In this document: piece by piece, positions 29,087 to 38,340 of the stretch
Layout of the letters: each line of letters opens with the position of its first letter
How positions within the stretch are numbered: position 1 is the first letter of the stretch
Assembly: GCF_001719045.1 (NCBI RefSeq)
Contig: NZ_CP015423.1
Location: 2,316,001 to 2,380,000, forward strand
From: Paenibacillus polymyxa
Lineage (GTDB): Bacteria; Bacillota; Bacilli; Paenibacillales; Paenibacillaceae
Length of the DNA stretch: 64,000 bases
Direction of reading: 5' to 3'
Notes under the pieces: generated by a model
What the model saw: only the letters and a program-made list of their open reading frames with translations
Databases searched by the model: none
Told to the model about the DNA's origin: nothing
Program-made: the position numbers and the translations under genes

Positions 29087-30352
29087 TTATCTATACTTCA
29101 AATTGTCCCATGCCTCCTGAAATTGCTGAAGCATTTCGTCCTTCGTGATAACCCCTGCAATATAGGCTTGCATACTACTGCTTAAATCCTGATTTAGCCC
29201 TTTCGGGAAGCGTTGAAAGTTCCAACTCCATATCTTGCCTTCCCTCACATGCCGAGATATTTCTGCACCTAGATCACCTGTCGTCTCGTCACTGGACGTG
29301 ATACTTTTGAAGGCAGGAACAAACTTAAATTCCTTGGTGATATAATGTTTGCCTGTTTCTGATGTGACCAACCAATTGAGGAATTCTTTTGCCTCCTGCT
29401 TCACAGGCGAATTTTTGTTGACCACCCAGTTCGAGGCCACTCCCACCGCGAGTCTACCTCCTGTAGAGGAATCATTGTCTATAGGCGCAGGCAGAATACC
29501 CAAATTCAAGTTAGGATTAATTCCATCCATTTGCGGTTGCGTCCAGTTCCCCTGGTGCATCATAGCAGCCTTACCTGTCGAAAACAGTGTCACTTGTGTA
29601 TTATAATCCGTCGTGAGCGGATTGTGGTTCCCATATTTTATAGTCAGATCAAGCAACTTCACCCACTGATCGAACACGGGGTTACCGGGGATGCGAGCCG
29701 TTCCTTTGTTTAAATCCTCAACATAACTTTCCGGGTTCGGCTGTCTGGCAAACGGGATATTGATAAAATGGTTCCCCAGAACCCACCATTCCGCATACCC
29801 GTTAGCAAAAGGTATAATCCCTGCCGCTTTCAGTCGCTTGGCTGCTTCCTCCAGTTCATCTATTGTCTGAGGCAGTTTGGTTATGCCCGCTTTTTTAAAC
29901 AAATCCTTGTTATAAACAAATCCAAATCCTTCTAGATTCATAGGCTGTCCATAAATCTTACCGTTAACTGTCATCGGCTTACGAGCGAAATCGTCCAGAT
30001 CCTTCACCCATGGCTGATCCGACAAATCCTCCAAGTACTCCAACCACGTATCGCGGTCTTGGTAGCCCTCATTTGTAAAAATGTCCGGCTGATCGCCTGA
30101 TGCGAATTTAGCCTTCAACGAAGCACCGTAGTCCGTACCACCACCGACAGATTGGATATCCAGCTTGATGCCAGGGTGCGTTTTTTCATATTCTGCCTTC
30201 AGCTTGTTTAACGGTTCCGATATCTCTACTTTGAATTGATAAATGTGTATCGTTTTTGTCTCACTCTGTTGAGCCTTCGTATTTCCACAACCTGCAAGTG
30301 TACATGCGAGCAGCACCATCAAGGAGATGACAAGTAACGCTGTTTTTTTCAT
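29087..30352 (-). CDS. Sugar ABC transporter substrate-binding lipoprotein
   Basis: A 421-residue family 1 extracellular solute-binding protein (MalE/MsmE-like). It has a lipoprotein signal peptide with lipobox LAGC at about residue 22. The folded part opens with KTIHIYQFKVEISEPLNKLK, and GKIYGQPMNLEGFGFVYNKD near 135 and the FSTGKAAMMHQGNWTQPQMD stretch near 255 are typical. The sugar cannot be told from sequence. It is the third gene of an operon whose two permease genes lie upstream, an order opposite to the usual binding-protein-first layout. No sensor kinase or LacI regulator is adjacent. Confidence 0.88.
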   Translation of the reverse strand: MKKTALLVISLMVLLACTLAGCGNTKAQQSETKTIHIYQFKVEISEPLNKLKAEYEKTHPGIKLDIQSVGGGTDYGASLKAKFASGDQPDIFTNEGYQDRDTWLEYLEDLSDQPWVKDLDDFARKPMTVNGKIYGQPMNLEGFGFVYNKDLFKKAGITKLPQTIDELEEAAKRLKAAGIIPFANGYAEWWVLGNHFINIPFARQPNPESYVEDLNKGTARIPGNPVFDQWVKLLDLTIKYGNHNPLTTDYNTQVTLFSTGKAAMMHQGNWTQPQMDGINPNLNLGILPAPIDNDSSTGGRLAVGVASNWVVNKNSPVKQEAKEFLNWLVTSETGKHYITKEFKFVPAFKSITSSDETTGDLGAEISRHVREGKIWSWNFQRFPKGLNQDLSSSMQAYIAGVITKDEMLQQFQEAWDNLKYR

Positions 30353-30367
30353 CGATTATCTCTCCCT

Positions 30368-31204
30368 TCAGCCTTTGACCGCGCCGGCTGCAATGCCAGA
30401 AACGATGTATTTTTGCATCACCAGAAAAAACACAACAATTGGCGTGATCCCCAACACCAGTGCTGGCAGCGCCAAGTCCCATTGCTTGGTGTACTGACCA
30501 AACAACATATAGGTTGCAATCGGAATGGTACGCAGCTCAGGATCATTCAAAATGAGCGAAGGCAACAGATAGTCATTCCAGATCCATAAGGTATTCAAGA
30601 TAAGCACGGTTACGAACATAGGCAACAGCAGCGGACAAACGATGCGAAAGAACACCCCGTACCGGGATGAACCGTCCACCCTTGCCGCCTGCTCGATCTC
30701 AATAGGTACCGTTTTAATAAAGCCATGAAAAAGAAAAACGGATAAAGGCGCTCCAAAACCCAGATAACATAAGATCAGTCCCGGTATACTGTTGTTCAAG
30801 CTCAATACGTTGGACACTTCCATAAGCGGCAACATAATCGATTGAAAGGGAACTACCATCGCAGCCACAAGCAAACCGAACAGGAACCGGTTAAAACGAG
30901 TGTCATGCCGAACCATCTGGTAAGCGGCCATCGAGCTGATTAGTAGCAAAAGCGCATTACTGACGATCGTGACAATCAGTGAATTCCCCAGTGCTGTGGG
31001 AAAGTTTATTTTATTCCAGGCGTTAGCATAGTTTTCAAAACGGAAGGTTGTCGGCCACGAAGCGGAATGGGCCAAAATGTCGCCAAAGGATTTAACGGAG
31101 TTTACGAGCAAAAAATAAAACGGAACCAGAAAGATTAACCCGATCACAATTAGCATTATTTCAGCAACCCACGTGCCCAAACGATAGTTTGACGTTTTTC
31201 CCAT
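30368..31204 (-). CDS. Sugar ABC transporter permease (MalG/AraQ type)
   Basis: 278 residues with six membrane segments. The EAA loop that docks the ATPase reads EQAARVDGSSRYGVFFRIVC near residue 175. The opening LGTWVAEIMLIVIGLIFLVP and the VNSVKSFGDI segment are typical of MalG-like carbohydrate permeases. It overlaps or abuts the stop of the upstream permease and precedes the binding protein by 15 nt. No ATPase gene is present, so a shared MsmK-like ATPase encoded elsewhere is expected. Confidence 0.88.
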   Translation of the reverse strand: MGKTSNYRLGTWVAEIMLIVIGLIFLVPFYFLLVNSVKSFGDILAHSASWPTTFRFENYANAWNKINFPTALGNSLIVTIVSNALLLLISSMAAYQMVRHDTRFNRFLFGLLVAAMVVPFQSIMLPLMEVSNVLSLNNSIPGLILCYLGFGAPLSVFLFHGFIKTVPIEIEQAARVDGSSRYGVFFRIVCPLLLPMFVTVLILNTLWIWNDYLLPSLILNDPELRTIPIATYMLFGQYTKQWDLALPALVLGITPIVVFFLVMQKYIVSGIAAGAVKG

Positions 31205-32085
31205 TACATTTCGACCTCCTTTTTCTTCGTGAGACGCACCTGAATGCTGGTAATGATTGCAACGACCACAAAGAAAATCATAGCTTTGGCAGTCCCCAAT
31301 CCAAGTCGATTATTTGTAAACGCTTCATTATATATGTCCAACGCTACAGACTCCGTCGACTTGAAAGGTCCCCCCTTTGTGAGAGCCAAATTCAACTCAA
31401 ATACTTTAAAGGACCAGGATATCGCCAGGAACAAGCAGACGGTCACCGCTGGCATAATAAGTGGCACTACAATATGACGCAGAATCTGTCTTCGACTCGC
31501 ACCGTCGATTTGTGCCGATTCAATAAGGGCATGCGGGACATTATTTAACGAGGATATGTAAATAACCATGAGATAACCTGCATATTGCCACACAAACACA
31601 ATGACAGTTCCCCAAAAAGCAGTTGGCCCATCACCCAGCCACGGCAGTTTAAAAAAAGAAAGCCCTGTTGCCTCACCTACTGCAGAAAAGCCGCGTACAA
31701 ATATAAATTGCCAGATAAAGCCGAGCAGCAAGCCGCCAATCATATTGGGCATAAAAAATACAGTTCGCAGTGCATTACGGGTACGCAACGGTTTGGTAAG
31801 TGCATAGGCTAGGAAAAAGCCAATCAGGTTCGTCAGAACGACACCACATACGGTAAACCGGACCGTAAACCAGAATGCATTACGAAAATCTGGATCATCC
31901 CTAAAAATATGAATGTAATTCCCCAGTCCGAGCCATCGGATATTTTCAGATACTCCATCCCAGTTGGTCATAGAATAATACAGCCCCAGCAGGAACGGAA
32001 TGACCATAATCAAGACAAAAAACAACGCCATCGGTCCTACAAATACGAGTTGCTGCAAAAATTGCGCAGATTTTCTTTGACTCAA
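31204..32085 (-). CDS. Sugar ABC transporter permease (MalF/UgpA type)
   Basis: About 293 residues with six membrane segments and an EAA loop ESAQIDGASRRQILRHIVVP near residue 205. TTG at 32085 is preferred because AAAGGAG lies 8 nt upstream; the upstream in-frame ATG at 32112 lacks a site. GPFKSTESVALDIYNEAFTN near the C-terminus is characteristic of MsmF/LacF permeases. First gene of the three-gene operon, which sits between upp and glyA and interrupts an otherwise Bacillus-like order. Confidence 0.88.
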   Translation of the reverse strand: MSQRKSAQFLQQLVFVGPMALFFVLIMVIPFLLGLYYSMTNWDGVSENIRWLGLGNYIHIFRDDPDFRNAFWFTVRFTVCGVVLTNLIGFFLAYALTKPLRTRNALRTVFFMPNMIGGLLLGFIWQFIFVRGFSAVGEATGLSFFKLPWLGDGPTAFWGTVIVFVWQYAGYLMVIYISSLNNVPHALIESAQIDGASRRQILRHIVVPLIMPAVTVCLFLAISWSFKVFELNLALTKGGPFKSTESVALDIYNEAFTNNRLGLGTAKAMIFFVVVAIITSIQVRLTKKKEVEM

Positions 32086-32186
32086 TGCAATCACTCCTTT
32101 GTCGTAGATCATGAAGGATAGCGCACATAAACCCTTACTGTAATCGCTTATTACCCAAAAATGTATGTTTCGAGTCGTTCGGAAGC

Positions 32187-32229
32187 AAAAAAAGACTGTT
32201 CTCCTCCGGCTTACGGAAGGAAAACAGCC
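32187..32229 (-). terminator. Terminator of glyA
   Basis: GGCTGTTTTCCTTCCG pairs with CGGaGGAgAACAGTC on the minus strand (32194-32229) and runs into seven T (32193-32187). It is about 30 nt past the glyA stop. Confidence 0.88.
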
Positions 32230-32259
32230 TATAACATAAAAATTATGAATGTCGATGAA

Positions 32260-33510
32260 TTAGTATTGAGTTCCTGGATAAATCGGGAACTTATCTGTCA
32301 ACTCGCCAACCGCTTGGCTTGCTTTGGACAATACAGTATCATCTTTCGGGTTTTTAAGGGTTTCAGCAATGATTTTACCGATTTTGACCATAGCCTCTTC
32401 ATCCATACCACGAGATGTTGCAGCAGGTGTACCAATACGAATTCCGCTTGTTACGAATGGACTGGTCGGGTCAAAAGGAATCGCATTTTTATTCACTGTG
32501 ATGCCCACGGAATCCAATACATGCTCCGCTTCTTTACCTGTGATATTCAAATTGCGCGTATCCAACAGCATCAGATGGTTATCCGTACCACCGGATACAA
32601 TGTTAATCCCCTCAGCCAGCAGTGTTTCAGCCAGTACCTGTGCGTTGCGAACTACGTTTTGCGCATAGGTTTTGAACGATGGCTGGAGCGCTTCACCCAA
32701 AGCAACCGCTTTGGACGCGATCACATGCATCAGTGGCCCCCCTTGAGTACCAGGGAAAATGGCTTTATCAATCGCTTGCGCCCATGCTTTGCGAGTCAGA
32801 ATCAGACCCCCACGCGGACCACGCAGCGTTTTGTGTGTCGTTGTTGTTACAAATTGGGCATGCGGAACTGGACTTGGGTGAATTCCCGCTGCCACGAGAC
32901 CTGCGATATGTGCCATATCCACCATAAACAGAGCGCCTACATCATTGGCAATGGAAGCAAAAGCTTCAAAATCAATAGTACGCGGATATGCACTCGCGCC
33001 AGCTACAATCAGACGAGGGCGGTGCTTAAAGGCCGCCTTGCGCACTTCATCGTAGTCGATGCGGAAGTTGTCTTCGCGTACACCGTAAGCAGCAAAGTTA
33101 TACAACAAGCCGGAAGCGTTAACCGGACTTCCGTGTGTTAAATGGCCACCATGCGCCAGATTCATACCCAGTACAGTATCTCCAGGTTTGAGAGCTGCCA
33201 GATACACCGCCATGTTGGCTTGTGCTCCAGAGTGAGGCTGCACGTTAGCATGCTCGGCGCCGAACAATTCTTTTGCGCGGTCACGTGCGATGTCTTCAAC
33301 GATATCTACATGCTCACAGCCACCATAGTAGCGTTTGTTCGGATAACCTTCAGCATATTTATTCGTCAGCACGGAGCCCATGGCTTCCATTACTGCTTCA
33401 CTGACAATGTTCTCGGATGCGATTAGCTCGATATTGTGGCGTTGTCGTTTCAGTTCAAGTCCCATTGCTTCCATCACTGCCGGGTCACTTTTACGTAGGT
33501 GTTCCATCAT
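32260..33510 (-). CDS. glyA: Serine hydroxymethyltransferase
   Basis: PLP enzyme converting serine and tetrahydrofolate to glycine and methylene-THF. 416 residues, normal length. [20 protein letters not shown] near residue 32, [18 protein letters not shown] near 57, and the PLP lysine in [13 protein letters not shown] near 228 are visible. Start at 33510 (tandem ATG) with GGGAG upstream. It follows the ywlG-like gene after 120 bp, as in B. subtilis, and has its own terminator. I see no riboswitch in its short leader. Confidence 0.97.
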   Translation of the reverse strand: MMEHLRKSDPAVMEAMGLELKRQRHNIELIASENIVSEAVMEAMGSVLTNKYAEGYPNKRYYGGCEHVDIVEDIARDRAKELFGAEHANVQPHSGAQANMAVYLAALKPGDTVLGMNLAHGGHLTHGSPVNASGLLYNFAAYGVREDNFRIDYDEVRKAAFKHRPRLIVAGASAYPRTIDFEAFASIANDVGALFMVDMAHIAGLVAAGIHPSPVPHAQFVTTTTHKTLRGPRGGLILTRKAWAQAIDKAIFPGTQGGPLMHVIASKAVALGEALQPSFKTYAQNVVRNAQVLAETLLAEGINIVSGGTDNHLMLLDTRNLNITGKEAEHVLDSVGITVNKNAIPFDPTSPFVTSGIRIGTPAATSRGMDEEAMVKIGKIIAETLKNPKDDTVLSKASQAVGELTDKFPIYPGTQY

Positions 33511-33630
33511 GATTGATTACTCCCTCTCCATAGTCAATTGTTGGGTATACAAGCAAACGCCTGCTCCTCTGTTGGGTACCTCATCATCAATGCAAAAAAG
33601 ATTAGTACAAACATGCCGCCATGCCAAATG

Positions 33631-34215
33631 CTAATCGCAGTTTCCGCCGACTTCTTGCTCCAGACTATACACTGCCCGTTGTCCACCAATAAGTGGTGGA
33701 CGGGTGAATGCCGCTGTCACACGTGCTTCGCCAATCCAGCGAAGACTTGGGCGAAATGGAACAGCAATGGGTCGCAGATGCATGCCAATCAGCGTTTCGC
33801 CGATGTCTATCCCGGCATGGGCCTGCACGTTCGCCGCCAAACACGCGTCACTCATAGAACGATAGGCGACGGTGGCCATAGAGCCTCCTGCTGTACGAAC
33901 AGGAACAGCTGCAACCTCCATCAGTCCCAATCGCTCCAGCACAGCCCGTTCAACGACCAGCGCTCGGTTCAAATGCTCGCAGCATTGAAACGCCACATCA
34001 AAGCCATACTCCCTGCGAACGTACTCTACTCCAGTCAACAGTTGCTGAGCCACATCGAGCGCTCCCGCCGTACCAATCCGACTTCCAGCCACTTCACTTG
34101 TGCTAACGCCAATAACCAGCAGGCGGCCAGCCTTGAGACTGGCTGCTTCTGCGATTTCCCGCACGACAGAAGTGGTCTGTGCTTCCAGCGAAATCTCATG
34201 ATCCAATTGTCCCAC
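33631..34215 (-). CDS. ywlG: UPF0340 family protein (YwlG-like)
   Basis: 194 residues of the YwlG/TIGR01440 family, widespread in Firmicutes and of unknown function. GRLLVIGVSTSEVAGSRIGT near 32, FDVAFQCCEHLNRALVVERA near 74 and DIGETLIGMHLRPIAVP near 145 match my memory of the family; a CEH motif may bind metal. GTG start with AAAGGAGG upstream. It directly precedes glyA as in B. subtilis. The rpiB gene that separates it from ywlE in B. subtilis is absent here. Confidence 0.85.
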   Translation of the reverse strand: MGQLDHEISLEAQTTSVVREIAEAASLKAGRLLVIGVSTSEVAGSRIGTAGALDVAQQLLTGVEYVRREYGFDVAFQCCEHLNRALVVERAVLERLGLMEVAAVPVRTAGGSMATVAYRSMSDACLAANVQAHAGIDIGETLIGMHLRPIAVPFRPSLRWIGEARVTAAFTRPPLIGGQRAVYSLEQEVGGNCD

Positions 34216-34598
34216 TATTGGAACCTCCTTTGGTTGAACAGCCTCTCAGAGACTAGGCACGGTCTCATGCCCCAAGTTCAACACACTCTCTCCTGATCAC
34301 AATCTGACTATATTATAGCCGATGTTTCAGATTTCGAGCAGAAAAAATGGAAGAACCTTTAAAGGAATCAACTCTCAGCTAACAATCTGGCTCAACTTGT
34401 ATATGAAAAAAAGAGCAGTCCACACCTATGTGGAATTGCTCTTTTGCCCAGGCGACCGGCCGTATATCCGATGCTCCATCGTGGTTAATCCCACTTTTGT
34501 CGCCAGTTACATCGGATTCTCATTTTTCCACCTTATCTTAACGGATTAGCCGCCGAAAATCAACAGATTCCGTACAAAACAGATGAGTAATACCAATT
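34216..34598. other. Gap between ywlE and ywlG where rpiB lies in Bacillus
   Basis: 383 bp with no supported gene. It holds the ywlE terminator (34405-34445) and a short, GC-mixed stretch (34446-34598) without recognisable coding or structure. No fragment of a ribose-5-phosphate isomerase B gene can be read in any frame. Confidence 0.6.
34405..34445 (-). terminator. Terminator after ywlE
   Basis: AAGAGCA (34411-34417) and TGCTCTT (34437-34443) with inner CCACA/TGTGG form a long stem that ends in seven T on the minus strand. It is about 155 nt past the ywlE stop. Confidence 0.8.
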
Positions 34599-35183
34599 TT
34601 ATTCGGAAGAAGCCTTTAGCTTGTCCAGCAGCTTATGCAGCGCCGTACGGATTTCTGCAGCTGTGACATCGTAGTCTTCTCGCGAACCGCCAAACGGATC
34701 TGAAATATCAAAGCCCGGAATCCGTTGGTGTAATTCAATCATTCGTTCACGCTCCTGCGCCGATAGCTCTTGTCCGAGTGAAGCCATCAACTGCTGTGAA
34801 GCATATAACCCATCCAACTCCTGTAGATCATTCAACACCGCATCCCGGTTCTCCACATATTCCTTAAGTGTAAATACTTTGCCCGCCGTTTGGGGAAAGC
34901 GCTGAATGACGTGCTGTTTATGTCCTTGCGTCAAGGTTAAGATCAGATGCGCCCACCCGGCAAGCCCGTCGCTCAAAGGGGTTGAAGTGATCTGATCGGA
35001 TATATCGTGATCACGTAGAACCGCCTCTGCATGTCGGGATATCGGCGTGCCTTCCATCGCGGCTACTCCCGCAGAACGCACTTCCAGTTCTAGCCCCTGC
35101 TCAGCAGCCAACTTACGCAGCATCCCTTCAGCCATTGGACTGCGACAGGTATTCCCTGTGCATACGAATAAGATATTCTTCAA
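34599..35183 (-). CDS. ywlE: Low-molecular-weight protein phosphatase, probable protein-arginine phosphatase YwlE
   Basis: 194 residues. The P-loop LFVCTGNTCRSPMAEGML at the N-terminus carries Thr in the CTGNTCRS loop; in B. subtilis YwlE this threonine gives specificity for phosphoarginine over phosphotyrosine. The general acid pair appears as SDPFGG near 165. A TTG at 35183 gives GGGGGTG with 6 nt spacing and the usual short N-terminus; the GTG three codons earlier would overlap that site. About 40 residues longer than B. subtilis YwlE, with the extra length in the middle (LKEYVENRDAVLNDLQELDG). Confidence 0.9.
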   Translation of the reverse strand: MKNILFVCTGNTCRSPMAEGMLRKLAAEQGLELEVRSAGVAAMEGTPISRHAEAVLRDHDISDQITSTPLSDGLAGWAHLILTLTQGHKQHVIQRFPQTAGKVFTLKEYVENRDAVLNDLQELDGLYASQQLMASLGQELSAQERERMIELHQRIPGFDISDPFGGSREDYDVTAAEIRTALHKLLDKLKASSE

Positions 35184-35287
35184 CGTTTTCACCCCCCGTA
35201 TGTTAAAAAAATATATAAACAGAGGATTACTATAATCCTAATCCTTTACTATAACCCTGCACTTATTTTACACTGTCTACGCTAAAA

Positions 35288-35848
35288 TCAAAACATAAAC
35301 ATAAAGCCGAATGCCAACAAAATGGCACCACCCACTGCTTCCCCATAATCTCCTAGATTACGGCTGACCTTGCGACCCAGCAGCAGGCCCAGCATCGCCA
35401 TTGCTCCCCCGCAAAAACCAAACGCCAGAACGGACAGCACCAGATCACTCTGGAACATACCTAGTGACACTCCTACAGAAAATGAGTCAACGCTCACCCC
35501 AAGTGCAAACAGCAAAAGGCCTAAAGGCGAACGATGATCCAATACCTGTACGCCGTCCCCTTTAAAGGAATTATACACCATATGCCCGCCCAAAAGGATG
35601 AGTAGACCCCCTGCGAAGTAGGCCGTCACATGACCTAATAAAGAACTCATATAATGGCCTGTGAACATTCCCAGTAATGGCATCAGAATGTGAAAAAAGC
35701 CAATGACAGTACTGATGCGCAGCACGTCTCGCAGGCGTATCCCCTTCATGCCGATCCCTACGCCCAGCGATAACGCATCCATTCCTAGCGCTACCGCCAT
35801 GATCAGAATCGTTACAACCTGCCCGGCATGGGCAGAGGCTGCCAGCAT
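35288..35848 (-). CDS. mntP: Manganese efflux pump MntP
   Basis: Exports Mn2+ in other bacteria. About 186 residues, six membrane helices in two repeats with the paired Asp motifs AVALGMDALSLGVGIG and LGVSVDSFSVGVSLG. The ATG at 35848 has GGAGGG 7 nt upstream; an upstream in-frame ATG at 35884 lacks one. Expression elsewhere can depend on a yybP riboswitch; I see none in the 140 bp upstream. The gene lies between ywlC and ywlE as the ywlD homologue does in B. subtilis. Confidence 0.9.
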   Translation of the reverse strand: MLAASAHAGQVVTILIMAVALGMDALSLGVGIGMKGIRLRDVLRISTVIGFFHILMPLLGMFTGHYMSSLLGHVTAYFAGGLLILLGGHMVYNSFKGDGVQVLDHRSPLGLLLFALGVSVDSFSVGVSLGMFQSDLVLSVLAFGFCGGAMAMLGLLLGRKVSRNLGDYGEAVGGAILLAFGFMFMF

Positions 35849-35990
35849 ACTCCATCCCTCCATTATCTGTCTGTTCTTGTACACGTTATGCGGACAAGGG
35901 GCAAATCAGTACAAGCATGTACTGAAAGTACCCAATACCGAGACGAGGAGGGAGGAAAACTTCATATAAGAGACTCTGGTTCGACAGAAG

Positions 35991-37238
35991 CTACAAGCGG
36001 ACGATTCGGTGACCTGCCGCTTTAAGCAGGCGGTTCATGACGGCGTCTCCCAATCCCTTCGGCGGACAGGATTCCGCCAAAATGTAGGTGACGCCGTCCT
36101 CGTCGCAGCGACGCAGCACGCCGTATAGGCGCTGCGCCGCCTCATGGAGCGCGTCCAGCTTGCCTAGCGTATAGACGCGTTCTCCGGCGTAACCGGCGGC
36201 ATGCTCGTCGAACGCGAGCACTGCCGTGCGCTCCCCGCGCGCGGAAGCCTCCGCCAGCGCGGCGCGAATCCAGCCCGTCACCTCAACGGACGACGGGCCT
36301 TGTACCACGCTCAAGCGGCCTCGCGGCGCGTAGTGCGTGTACTTCATGCCCGGCGAGCGCGGCGCTGGGCTGTCCGCGTCTTCCCCGGGCGTAACAGTCA
36401 ACGCCGGGTCCAGCACGACGGCGCGAGCAACCGCAGCGAGCTGCTCAGCCGTCACGCCGCCGGGGCGCAGGATGGTGACGGTTCCGTCGTCACCCGCCTG
36501 CACCACCGTGGACTCCAGCCCCACCCCCGTGGGACCTCCGTCCAAAATGCCGCCGATGCGGCCCTCCAGATCCTCTCGGACATGCTGTGCAAGGGTGGGA
36601 CTGGGTCTTCCCGACCGGTTGGCGCTTGGCGCAGCCAGTGGACAACCCGCTTCAGCGATCAAACGAAGCGCTATCGGATGATCCGGCATGCGCACTCCGA
36701 CTGTATCCAGCCCGGCTGTCACACGCGATGACAGTGCCTGCGGCACTACCGGCAATACGAGAGTCAGCGGTCCCGGCCAGAACATATTCATCAGCGCTCG
36801 GGCCGTATCGTTTATTTCTGCTACCAACCCCTCTAATTGATCAGCATGAGAAATATGTACAATGAGCGGGTTATCGGAGGGACGTCCTTTGGCAGCGAAT
36901 ACCGCCTCCACCGCTTTTGTACTACGAGCATCGGCCCCCAGGCCGTACACGGTTTCCGTAGGAAAGGCTACCGTCTCTCCAGCTTGGAGGAGTACGCCGG
37001 CCTCCCGTATGCCCTTTTCCGCCGCGAGCCGAGTCTGTTCAGCCCAAACTTCGTCAGAAACATCCCCGTCAATGTTGCTCACAGGAACCAAACATCTTAC
37101 ATCCCACCATTGGGTATGGGAAGACCTCAATGCCTGCTTCAGCTCGCAATTTTCCTGTTCGTCCAGCTTTTGCTCCGATTTTTCCTTTTGCACAAAATCT
37201 CCGCGCAAGTCTTGCATTTGATTCGATTTATCACTCAT
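35991..37238 (-). CDS. ywlC: L-threonylcarbamoyladenylate synthase, Sua5/YrdC/YwlC
   Basis: Makes threonylcarbamoyl-AMP for the t6A37 modification of tRNAs that read ANN codons. 415 residues: YrdC domain (about 75-260) with TVAFPTETVYGLGADARSTK, AKGRPSDNPLIVHI, FWPGPLTLVLP and APSANRSGRPSPT; then a Sua5 C-terminal domain beginning RSPGMKYTHYAPRG. The N-terminal 60 residues (SNQMQDLRGDFVQKEKSEQK and on) exceed B. subtilis YwlC; the true start may lie further in. The body is clearly GC-rich (36.0-36.7 kb) against its neighbours. Confidence 0.92.
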   Translation of the reverse strand: MSDKSNQMQDLRGDFVQKEKSEQKLDEQENCELKQALRSSHTQWWDVRCLVPVSNIDGDVSDEVWAEQTRLAAEKGIREAGVLLQAGETVAFPTETVYGLGADARSTKAVEAVFAAKGRPSDNPLIVHISHADQLEGLVAEINDTARALMNMFWPGPLTLVLPVVPQALSSRVTAGLDTVGVRMPDHPIALRLIAEAGCPLAAPSANRSGRPSPTLAQHVREDLEGRIGGILDGGPTGVGLESTVVQAGDDGTVTILRPGGVTAEQLAAVARAVVLDPALTVTPGEDADSPAPRSPGMKYTHYAPRGRLSVVQGPSSVEVTGWIRAALAEASARGERTAVLAFDEHAAGYAGERVYTLGKLDALHEAAQRLYGVLRRCDEDGVTYILAESCPPKGLGDAVMNRLLKAAGHRIVRL

Positions 37239-37393
37239 ATCAGATCATCCCATATCTTATTGTCATATACAGGCCAGTGATTTCGCTTGATCTTATAAGG
37301 CTACTTTGAAAGATCAGTTTATTTGGCTCTGCCATGTGTATATCTATCGTAAGCTCCATTATAGCATATGGGGAAACTTACACTCCTCAACGT

Positions 37394-38086
37394 TTAGGCA
37401 AACAAGCTACTCACCCAGCTACACAGTCCCGCAAGTGCATCCCACAGAAAAAAACGTACTTCCGGCTCCTTGTCAGCGGCATTCGTCCGACTTTCTCCGT
37501 GATCCGTTTTTGCTGATACCGTTTGTGCCGCTGCTTCCCCACTGCCTGCATCAATAAAGCACAGCGGAGGAAACAGCACGCACCACCAATTTTGCCCTTT
37601 TCCTTGCCCCAGCGTAACCCGAAGTGCCTCATAATTCCCTGCCGGGTAGACAAGACCACCGTACATTTTCGTTGGGAAAGGTACGCTCGCCAGTTCCACC
37701 TGATGATCATATGCAATGCCGCGACGAGCCAGTTCCGTACCTACCAAACGGTCAATTTCAGGTAAATGAGCACCAATCAATGATCTAGCTTGATCTAAGC
37801 TTTGCGGGTTTTCCAGCTCACCCACCCAGGCATTCATCTGCTGTACAATAGCGTCCCGTATTTCGCGTTTAACCAGCTGATCCTCCGGACGATCCGAGTT
37901 GGCCAAAATACGCAGTCGAATGGAGTCATGTGGAATCATATTCAGCCCTGTTGTAGCTACTCCTGATGCTAAGGTTCCTCTTGTTCCAGTGGTCATAGCA
38001 GCATCCGTCTTTTGACCTTCCCAAGACATCATTAATATCGAAATACAAAATAGAATCATTGCAGCTTGCTTGATCCAACTTCTCAT
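37394..38086 (-). CDS. spoIIR: Stage II sporulation protein R
   Basis: Secreted forespore signal that triggers SpoIIGA to process pro-sigma-E in the mother cell. About 230 residues from the ATG at 38086, which has GGGGGG 6 nt upstream. It starts RSWIKQAAMILFCISILMM, a signal segment, and contains the family core IPHDSIRLRILANSDRPEDQ then KREIRDAIV, and VYPAGNYEALRVTLGQGKGQ then NWWCVLFPPLC. A sigma-F type promoter is at 38123-38151, as expected for forespore timing. Confidence 0.93.
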   Translation of the reverse strand: MRSWIKQAAMILFCISILMMSWEGQKTDAAMTTGTRGTLASGVATTGLNMIPHDSIRLRILANSDRPEDQLVKREIRDAIVQQMNAWVGELENPQSLDQARSLIGAHLPEIDRLVGTELARRGIAYDHQVELASVPFPTKMYGGLVYPAGNYEALRVTLGQGKGQNWWCVLFPPLCFIDAGSGEAAAQTVSAKTDHGESRTNAADKEPEVRFFLWDALAGLCSWVSSLFA

Positions 38087-38122
38087 CTTCGTCCCCCCAA
38101 ACCCAAACTCTATCATGTCTAT

Positions 38123-38151
38123 CAGTCTGTCCGGTTTGGGAGAGTCTAAAC
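38123..38151 (-). promoter_or_regulatory. Sigma-F type promoter of spoIIR
   Basis: GTTTA (38151-38147) and GGACAGACTG (38132-38123) on the minus strand with 14 nt between them, close to GywTA / GgnrAnAnTw. The spacing equals that of the spoIIQ promoter. It lies 40 nt before the spoIIR start. Confidence 0.6.
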
Positions 38152-38250
38152 CTATGAATCTTATAAAAGATTCAGGAACACTTTACAGATTTTCTTCAAT
38201 ACACCCTCAAATCATGCTACACCAAGCTTCTGACCCTCACCGAGGCATAT

Positions 38251-38280
38251 AAAAAAGCCCAGATTTCACAATCTGGACTT
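38251..38280 (-). terminator. Terminator after rodA
   Basis: AG-t-CCAGATT and AATCTGG-g-CT form a stem (38257-38280) with a GTGA loop and six T on the minus strand (38256-38251). Confidence 0.88.
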
Positions 38281-38340
38281 TTCGTTGCACCGTTTCAACT
38301 CACACAAATGCCAATCAGTTTCAAGCCAAATCCACCTGCA

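Noticed and set aside
32161..33141. Long plus-strand open frame antisense to glyA
   Set aside because: Overlaps the glyA terminator and coding region entirely; composition is that of a complement frame of a highly conserved enzyme.
33511..33630. Riboswitch or T-box in the glyA leader
   Set aside because: The gap of 120 bp to ywlG contains no T-box sequence, specifier loop or terminator.
33538..34296. Open frame of about 250 codons on the plus strand, antisense to ywlG
   Set aside because: Cys/His/Gln-rich composition typical of a reverse-strand shadow, no ribosome site, and the opposite strand codes for a recognisable conserved family.
35849..35990. yybP-ykoY manganese riboswitch before mntP
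   Set aside because: The 140 bp space shows no conserved hairpin pair or terminator-antiterminator arrangement that I could recognise.
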